From Triatoma infestans (taxonomy: Eukaryota; Arthropoda; Insecta; Hemiptera; Reduviidae), in the NCBI GenBank assembly GCA_011037195.1, contig JAAEAF010001551.1, positions 62,001 through 126,000 of the forward strand: a DNA stretch of 64,000 nucleotides, read 5' to 3'. The notes under the pieces were generated by a model that had not been told where the DNA came from, did not search any database, and saw nothing but the letters and a program-made list of their open reading frames with translations. Each line of letters begins with the position of its first letter. Position 1 is the first letter of the stretch. A program made the position numbers and the translations under genes. This document shows, piece by piece, positions 55,894 to 64,000 of the stretch.

Positions 55894-58800
55894 TATATTG
55901 CCTTGTTTCAAATTTCATTCGCTCAATTCAGTTATATCCCCAATATATTATTTAAAGTTTAAATTGAAAATAATACTTTTTTTTTTTTTACAATCAGTTG
56001 AGCAAAGTAAAAACAATTCTCTGGAGAAATTTTTACTATCTTTACTTTTTATTTTTTGCTTATATGCTATATATAATAGTATTAATGGAACTCGAACAAG
56101 TTTTTTGATTGTTTAAAATGTTCCATAATGTGCAAAATTTTTACCTCTTCGAAAAGATAATATTTGCGAAAATTGTCAATCAAAAAAGAGATATGTGAGA
56201 TAGTGATAAAATTTATCAAAAACATTCCATGATTTACAGTATTTTATTAATTTTTATTTTATTTTAATAGTATTATTAGTTTTTCTTTTACTTCACTTCT
56301 TCTTTTTTAATGTGAATAAAGGAAAAATAATAAGAACAAAACTGGTATATTTAATATTATTTGATCGGTTAATTACTTAAATTTGTTTTAGCTTTAATAT
56401 TTTTTTAAACTCATTGAATACATATAATATTATGTATAAAGACAGGAAATAATGACAATAACTGTTTTTACACAACAAAAAAAGAAAAATTTCATTTTAC
56501 GATATTAACATTTTTTTATTTAAGAACCTTATTTAATCAGACATTGAAGGAGGAAAAGGATTTGTATGTAGAAATGTATACAGTTTATGCTGATTTATAT
56601 ACATTGTAAATAAGAGTCATTGATTAGTGAGGTACTCTCTATATAGGTTGAAATTTATTGTATATAAGTAATTATTTCTTTTGGTAAAGGCCTAGCTACA
56701 GCTGGCGATTTCACCATAAATATGATACAATACACTTAAGGACAAACAAGAAAATAACTCAACTACTATTTAATTACAAAAAAAAAATTATTCTAGTTTT
56801 TAATAGAGTAATATATCTACACTGCATTAAGCTAGAGTCTGCTAGATCTTACACTGTCAGAACATTTGTTATCATGAACAATTGCTTGAAACCCGTCAGT
56901 GATGACCACAAAATTAAGCACTCTATTCATCATCAATTTCTCACAAACCTCCTATCAATTTCTAGAGGAACTATAATATTCGTGCACAAGCTGGACTAGA
57001 ATATTAATATACAGACCGGATTCTCAATCCCACTAACATTATCTGTAGCCCTTATCTCTTTTACATTCGTCCTTGTGTATTGAATAAAAATAAATGAATG
57101 AATGAAAACCAGCTTAAAATTTGTTTGTGCAAAACTCTTTCTCTCGAGCGAATAAATCTGGAGGTTAGTGACTGTGGTGTATACAGTATAATACAATCTC
57201 ATATTATCATTCTTTGTGACTTGATTCATAATGAAATGCTCTGGATTTCAATCTATATGGACTTTTAAAGTATTTTAATGTAAGGAAAAAAAGATATATC
57301 TAATTCATTTAATAGTTTTTTACAGTTACTTTTTATTCAGAATATGGGAAAAACTTGATAAGGCCCACCGACAATTAATATTAAAAAATTTCCTTTAGTA
57401 ATATAATCAAAAACGTATCAGTGTGTCTTTATATGTTTTACACCCTAATGTTTATATCTGTTCTATTCTTAACTCTTTTTATTCTTAAAAATAAAACATT
57501 TGTGCTTATTGATATTTTTTCTATTTGATCTTGGCTGGTTTTAAGTTTTTGGCTTATGTGGCGTTTGATGGAAATGATTTTATATTTAAAATATTATAAA
57601 AAATGTTTTAAGACTTCTTATCATTTTTTTTAAAACAGTTATGAACGGAGGGTGTTTTGTTTTATCTGATTTTTTGTTGTTGTATAGAAATAGAATTAAT
57701 AATTAATGTATTTTCCCACTCCTGGATGTTGCCTTCTTCCACGGAAGTTATTTTCTGCTATCTCAGAACTAAGGGTATGTAGTTAAAGCTGTAATCTCTG
57801 TTTTTACTTTTTGATTTTTACTGTTATGAATTTAATTTTTCTCCTGCTTAGCGAAATGCCTCTTGGACAAGGTGGTTTGCCCTACCACAGATTTGTCCAC
57901 GTGGCATGCAATTTGGAACATAAACTTTGAAAAACCTTCTCAAATTTAGTGCAGTTTCCCAGAAGGTAGCGTGTTGCTTTGTGGCAATATGCCTTCTTTA
58001 GAGCCAGGCTTCTCTGAAAGTAGACTAAAATGTGGTGGATAATCAAGCTAGCACTGGTGGCAGCTCTAACGATAGTCCAAAAGCGTTTCTTTTCTCTATT
58101 GACGTTCGCTGGTGGTTAGAAATTAACCAGATTAGAGGTTCCTCATTGAGAGATCAGCGCCATTCCCACTTATCGCTTACTAAAGAATCGATTTTATTCT
58201 TATAAGCGCGATGACATTCTCATTTCAACATAGAAAGCGCAAATTCAAGTGAATTTGTTTGGTAATTATTCTGTATCCCATTCTTTCTGATTCTGGATTC
58301 TTCAAGTATTGCTTCCAGAAGTTAGCAGGGGCAAGATTAAAATTATTACCGGTTTTTAATGCAAAATACCTTTTAATAATTACAGTGGCTTCCGCTTTGA
58401 GTGTCGGTTTAATCTGTAATTTCTTTTTTAAACTGGAAAACTGAATTTCTATAAAATCAGTTTAAGGCCATTCTGTTAATGCTGCAGTATTTTGAAAACA
58501 GAATCACTTTTTTATAAGCATTCGTCTCATTGTTTTATTACTAGTTACATAGAATGTGTTTGTTACAAAATATTTCCTAGCTAAAAACCTATTTCTAAGC
58601 AAGTATTTATGCAATTTAGGATTTTTTCCATTCTGGGTTTTAAATATTAAAGTTAAATATTGTGGATTATTTTAGTGTTCCAGTTACAAATTTCATATAT
58701 ATATTTTTCTTTTATCACATGCAGTTTAAACATTGCCAATTTTCAGTAATCGAAATTTCGGAAAATTTCATCCATTAATAAGAACGAATCAGTAGACTCA

Positions 58801-60507
58801 TGATTTATAGAATAGTGATTGATATTTTCTTTAATTTTTCCATATCTTCTAAAAAAATTTCTTTATTCATAAGCCCAGATATTTGATATATACACTAGGT
58901 TAGGCTTCCATTGACAACTTCATGTAGTGTGCTTTCATATAGAAGGATGTTTTGTTTACTTTGGAAAAAACACAAAATCAGCATGCAGCCTCAGATAGCA
59001 CACTTCAGTGTAACACTATTTAATATTAGAATGATCCCAACAGAAAGTATAGAATTCCCTCTCCCCAACTTCTATCAATTAATTGCTTTTATTAGTTTAA
59101 TTATTTTGCTTTAATAATAAGGTAGCTTTTAGTAAAAAAAGAAAAAAGACGCATCAGATAATTCTTAGCATTCCATTGATTTTAATTAGAATGGTTGTAT
59201 TAGTAGTTTATACTTGTTATTTTACATATACTTCATGGTTAAAATTGGCCAGCTTTTTATGCAAAATAAGTGTTCGAACTATTTGATTTTTTTTTTTTTA
59301 GCCCATAAAATTTGTATTAGGATAAAGCTTTATTCCCTGGTTTCAGTATTATAAATAAAATAAATAGCTGGAACTCTTTAGTACTAAATTGGATGTATGA
59401 AGCGCATAAAATTATATATATATTTTTTTTAAATTTGATTTTTATTTTAACTATTTCTCTTTCGTGCCTTCTAATTAATAAAATTACTTCTTCATAAAGC
59501 TTTGCTATTGTTTTGTTAATATATTAACTTTTTTTTTTTTTATTAAAATAAAAAAATCTGAAAGCTTGAGATTTTCACTTTTGAAAATAAAACTTTTACT
59601 AGTACACAAATGTTACTTAAATCCAAAATGACAAATAAAAAAGACTGCCATTAATTGTTTCCAATTCACGACTTTTTATTGTAGATAATCATTTAATTTT
59701 ATCATCACTTTGTGATCTAATTTTTTTTTTTTTTTTACTCAGTATTTATTACACTTTTCAATGGCATCATTCATTTTATTAACATAAAGTTTAATGTAAA
59801 TGAAATTAAGACTATGTTACATTGATTGATACATCATGTGTAAACCTAATGCTATAAACAAAATAAAATAATTATGAATATATTATGTATAAATAAAATC
59901 ATTGAATGTTACATATGAATTATAATATAACAAATAATAGCACATAACACGATTTGTTGTTGTTTTTTTATTAAAGAATATGTTTAATTATTTGTTAGTG
60001 AATTATGGTAATGTGTCAACCAACAAAGTATGAAATTTACCAAAATTAGTTTGTTGAAAAATAATAATAATAATAATGTTATTATATTAAAATGTGTATG
60101 TGTGCATCACAATTTTATAAAATAAGCTTAATTCCATATTATGTTTTAAAACTGAAGGGTTGAAGTAATAAAATTTCGTTTAATGTTTTTTTTTTTTTTT
60201 TTTTTTTTTTTTTACGATTCCCTGTTATATTTTCAATTACTTTTTATTTTCTCTTACCATTATGAGAGAAAATATTGCGATATTATAAAATTTTGAAATT
60301 TTAATTCCGGAAATACATTATGAAAAAATGATTAACGAATATCATTCTCTCTCGCTCACACACACTCTCTCTATTAGAAATTTAGCTAAGGGAAAGGGGG
60401 CGCTAGAAGAGAATATAGGAAGGGATTTGTTTTATTGTATGGCAACCCTGATTCTAATTAGCCTCCAGTTGGGTTAATGAAAAGGATAAGGTTTCTTTAC
60501 ATATTTG
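55894..60507. other. AT-rich intergenic DNA, no gene seen
   Basis: It probably includes 3' UTR of AP-1 sigma near its start. 57840-58250 is less AT-rich and may be an unrecognised old element. A T run of 30 or more (about 60186-60213) and an AT-rich 58.5-60.4 kb follow. Confidence 0.45.
56820..56930 (+). repeat. Decayed family A arm
   Basis: TTGAAACCCGTCAGTGATGA and CCACAAAATTAAGCA match the family A block GAAACCGGTCGATGACCACA. The CTGANGA part has become ATGAACA, so no working ribozyme remains. Confidence 0.45.
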
Positions 60508-61200
60508 TTAAGGTAAGTCCACACCGGTAGACAAAATCGTGCAACTGTTTATCGACATTCGAGAATACTATGCATAGGCTGTTGGGAACAAGTTGCAAAA
60601 CGATTTGTAGACTTAGTTCCTATATACAAAGTCTCGGGTTAGTACTGGAACCATTGTAATGGCCGGAGACATTGCTGCTTGTAGGTTGATAGCCGCTTCG
60701 TTATTATTTTTGAAAGTAAAAACAGAAAAAGAAGACGTTGGTGGACACCAGTTTTTATTACAGGGATAAAATCTCTTGGATAAATTGAAATTAGAAGATG
60801 CCATGGAATTCTGGAATTTCACACGGTTGAGGGAGGGTCAAAATCACTGGGGGGAGTGATTTTGAAGATTTACTTCTGATGGTTGGGGGAAAAATCGCCA
60901 AGCACCACACGAATTTCCGGGAAACCATCCCAGTTTTTCACAGGTTGGGAGTCACGCTCCGTTTCCTGGCGGACTCATTCACCATCCTAATGTAGTTTCT
61001 GTTTATAGGATACGTCCAGACTACGAAATGTTGCGCAACAAATCGCAAGTTTTCCATTTGAAATGGGTGACAGACATAAGATTTTTGTCTATGGAGAGTT
61101 GCAGAACGCCGAAATTGTTCCAGACTGTCTATCGACAATCGCAGAACTTTGTTCATAGACACGAGTTGCGCGATTTTATCTACCGGTGTGGACAAAGCAT
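60508..61200. mobile_element. Harbinger-like DNA transposon remnant with terminal inverted repeats
   Basis: AAGTCCACACCGGTAGACAA with AATCGTGCAACT (60515-60546) is inverted at 61163-61196 (reverse complement GTCCACACCGGTAGATAAAA). Near 60725-60760 the plus strand reads KRRRWWTPVFITG, similar to the basic-WW segment at the N-terminus of Harbinger nucleases. The catalytic domain is absent. Sub-terminal repeats (TCTATCGACAATCGCAGAAC and relatives) recur near both ends. Confidence 0.55.
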
Positions 61201-61417
61201 TATATTAAGCATTTTTCTGCATGTGAACGATTATAAAATAAAGTTGTGAGAGTATGTTCAAACAAGAATATTGAATTATAATTTCACTATTTTGCATACT
61301 GTTTTTATTTTTCTTTTACCTAACGCCACATAATTTGGCGACGTGACAGGACAAACTTTATACATTTTGGGTTAGGTAAAGAGAAAACAGTAGTTTATTT
61401 CTTTGTATTTTTTTTTT

Positions 61418-61630
61418 ATTTAAGGCGCGTAACATCTATGGTCATTGGCGCCCGGAGCCTTCTCAATGCACTGCCGGCCTCCGGACAGTGTTCTCCCGTT
61501 ACAGACAACACTGTCCGTAACCGGACAGTGAGCTGTAGAAGCTCCTCGGAAGAAAAAATTTAAGGGCAGCACAGCTGGACTCGAACCCGGGTCCTCCGCG
61601 TGGGAGTCCCGCTTAGCTGTTACCTTCCCT
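61418..61630 (-). mobile_element. S2 SINE copy, near full length, inside the BEL/Pao leader
   Basis: In sense orientation: a tRNA-like head with CAGCTAAGCGGGACTC and box B GGTTCGAGTCC, a body with the CGGACAGTGTT/AACACTGTCCG hairpin, and a tail GCGCCTTAAATAAAAAAAAA. It separates the putative primer-binding region from gag. Confidence 0.75.
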
Positions 61631-61654
61631 TTTCTTTTTATTAATTATAAGACA

Positions 61655-62915
61655 ATGTGTGAAAATCAAATAAGAAGGAGAGGCATCATACGGCCGATGT
61701 TTACAAAAACTCAGAGCATAATTGAAGAATTAATAAAAGCCCTAAAACCGGAGTTTGATTTAATCAATGCACGATTTCATGTTCTTGAAGAACGAATGAA
61801 GGAGATTTTAGAACTAGATAAAGAAATATTGGACCTCTATTTAACGAAGAGAAGGTTAATACGGAATGTATTCAGGAAGAAATGGAAAGGGCAGAACAGT
61901 ATGCCGTTAAATTTTACGAACTACAAGTTAAGATTAATCAATTAATTAAAGTTAAAGAAAATAAAGTAAAAGTACCCGAGGAGCAAGCTAGAACAACTAT
62001 ACGACTTCCTAAGCTAGAATTGAAAAGGTACGGAGGGGAAGTGTCCCAGTGGATTTCTTTTTGGGCTCAGTTCTCACGAATTGAGGAGGATGAGTCTCTT
62101 AATAACGAAGGAAAATTCCAGTACTTAATTCAATCTATGAAAATGGGCTCTCGGGCCTACAATGTTGTAATGAGCTTTCCTCCTTCCGGTACAAATTACC
62201 CCTTGGCGCTCTAAGCTCTGAAAGAGCGTTTTGGCCGCACAGACCTCATTGAGCATTATATGCTGGAACTATTAGCATTAGTTTCTAATAAAAGTAATAT
62301 TAATCTTTGTGAATTTTACGATCAACTTAAACACAAGTAAGAGCTCTGGAGGCCTTAAACATTGTCTCCGACAATTATGCAGCACTGCTGGTTCCTTTTA
62401 TTGAGTCAGGATTACCTGAAGGAATTTTAAGATTGTGGCAAAGATCAAACAGACCCCAGGACTTTGAAGGAGCAAATGGACAGTCTCCTGGCATTTCTAA
62501 AAAGGGAAGGGGAGGTAAGAGTGGCCATGGCCCAGTCTTCTCAACCCGACAGATTCTAGAGAAAACTAAATCAAAAGGGGCAATTATCCCCATCGGCAAT
62601 AGACCTAGCCAATTTGGAAACAAATTGAATATCCAGTGAGTGTTTGTTCTGTCACAAGCGCGGGCATAAAACCTCAGATTGTATTACTTCTCGAAGCTTA
62701 ATCAAGCCCAAAAGAAGCTTGTCTTGAAAAGGGCCAGGAGATGTTTCGCGTGTACCGAACCTGGTCATATGTCAACACAGTGTAAAGCCCGCTGTGTCCT
62801 TTGTCATGACCGACATATACCTATCTTATGCCGCAAAACTGACGAACTAACATCCAAAAACAAGCGTTCAGAGGTTGTTGAAAGATCCCTGGAACAAAAG
62901 GAGGAGATTTCCTGT
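61655..62915 (+). pseudogene. BEL/Pao gag region with zinc knuckles
   Basis: N-terminal coiled-coil-like helix (FDLINARFHVLEERMKEI), a frameshift, then the capsid-type segment KLELKRYGGEVSQWISFWAQ and FSRIEEDESLNNEGKFQYLI (about 62008-62140). An in-frame stop follows at 62213, then ALKERFGRTDLIEHYMLELL. Two CX2CX4HX4C knuckles are present: CLFCHKRGHKTSDC (about 62640) and CFACTEPGHMSTQC (about 62750-62790). The next Cys/His cluster is CVLCHDRHIPILC. At least three frame breaks make it non-functional. Confidence 0.8.
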
Positions 62916-62974
62916 TAACTTATGTTACGCGTGTTATTTAATGAGGGACAACGACTGGTCTAGAGACACTGTGG

Positions 62975-64000
62975 ATGAAGTTCTCTTCAGTTCTTATGGT
63001 TTATATCAAAAACGGGAACAAACGCAGGGAAGCTAGGGTCCTATCGATACAAGTTCGCAACACTCTTATATTAGGCGTGCCTTGGCTTAAGATATGGGTT
63101 AGACACATATTAGAAAAGGTAAAGTTATACATTCCGTTTTTGGAGATAGTTCAAGTGGAGCGGTTGTACACAGTTGGTTGAAGGTTCATCTAGCATTGGT
63201 TCCACCTGTAATTTTATTGCCTTGGATCAGGAGTGTATTACCAATACGATTCCGAGAGCGGTGATGAATAAAAAGCTCAAGAGCGAATTGTCATCATGTA
63301 AAATGACGTTGGCGAGAGATGATCAAAAACCTATAGATATATTAGTTGGGGCCGACAGTGGATGCAAGTTGTGGACAGGAGGAATAAAAACATTGACGTC
63401 TGGTTTAGTAGCTATAGAGATGTTATTTGGTTGGACCGTCATGGGTAAGAGAAAGAAGGGTAAATACTAGCGGGACACGGATAGTATCAGTAATTGTCAA
63501 AATTATGCTAATATGCTCACTACTCTATGTGTTTCACAGTTAACTGTTTCGGATCTCTGGAAACTAGAGACATGGAGTTAGGGACCCAACTGAAACGCTA
63601 CCCAAAGAACAGAGGCAAAACGCTGCATCAGAATACTTTCACAATAAACTCAATTTTGTTATCGGAAGATATGAAGTGCGTCTTCCATGGAAAGATAATT
63701 TGAATGATCTGCCTTCAAATAGGGATCTAGTAGAAAGAAGATTGCTCCGAATGACTGCAAAGTTGCGAACTAAGCCCGAACTTTATAAGGAGTACGACGC
63801 CATATTACAAAGCTGGGCCACAGAAGGTATTATAGAAAGAGTAGACGAACTATCTGGAGGGCATTATATTCTGCACCGTCCGGTTGTCGGGAAAAATAGC
63901 AAAACTACGAAGATACGGCCCGTATTTGACGCATCAGCTAAAATTAAGGGATTTCTATGACTGAACGATTGTTTGGAAGAGCGAATCTCATTGAGCTGAT
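62975..64000 (+). pseudogene. BEL/Pao pol region: protease and beginning of reverse transcriptase
   Basis: The end of the protease-type domain reads PIDILVGADSGCKLWTGG, then LVAIEMLFGWTVMGK (63330-63450), as in BEL/Pao pol. After breaks, RT starts with RLPWKDNLNDLPSNRDLVER (63679-) and continues KPELYKEYDAILQSWATEGI and TTKIRPVFDASAKIKGFL before a stop at 63958. The RT catalytic box lies beyond the window. Confidence 0.8.

Larger units (their letters stand above)
61345..64000 (+). mobile_element. BEL/Pao LTR retrotransposon, degraded, running off the right edge
   Basis: TTTGGCGACGTGACAGGA at about 61336 resembles the primer-binding region of BEL/Pao elements, so the left LTR would end just before it. 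It may be truncated by the neighbouring Harbinger-like element. Gag, zinc knuckles, protease and the start of RT follow in the right order but in shifting frames with stops. Confidence 0.8.

Overview
The window is AT-rich, intron-rich eukaryotic DNA dominated by transposable elements. It reads as an arthropod, possibly a chelicerate. The clues are the EED and AP-1 sigma protein sequences, long TE-filled introns, tRNA-derived SINEs, and BEL/Pao, mariner, PIF/Harbinger and non-LTR remnants. I cannot fix the species from sequence alone.

Four host genes are supported, in two head-to-head pairs. Pair 1: the first coding exon of an unassigned WD40-repeat gene (minus, 16887-17030) and the Polycomb gene EED/esc (plus, 8 coding exons, 17676-26398, 422 aa, complete). 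Pair 2: the complex I assembly factor NDUFAF4 (minus, 4 exons, 28539-34146, 200 aa, complete) and the AP-1 clathrin adaptor sigma subunit (plus, 34701-54083, 157 aa). EED and NDUFAF4 converge across about 2.1 kb. The AP-1 sigma gene has a 17-kb last intron holding two candidate alternative exons: a 9-nt microexon, and a terminal exon giving a different C-terminus of the same length. Most of the many small open frames are shadows of repeats.

Region by region: 1-16.8 kb is a TE graveyard (modular 'CACTTCCGG' repeats, SINEs, a LINE 3' end, a mariner remnant). 16.9-34.7 kb is the gene-rich block with smaller insertions. 34.7-54 kb is the AP-1 sigma gene. 54-60.5 kb is AT-rich with a Tc1-like TIR pair. 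60.5-64 kb holds a Harbinger-like element and a degraded BEL/Pao retrotransposon that runs off the right edge.

The most striking signal is a set of hammerhead ribozyme motifs (CUGANGA, stem II, GAAA, very short stem III, UH cleavage site, stem I) in several unrelated repeat families, often as inverted pairs inside palindromic elements. The best pair is at 31688-31725 (minus) and 31842-31879 (plus). All the short stem III sequences are self-complementary (ACCGGU, ACGU), as in the minimal, dimer-forming hammerheads reported for Penelope-like retroelements and retrozymes. No Penelope-type reverse transcriptase was seen here, so these would be non-autonomous derivatives.
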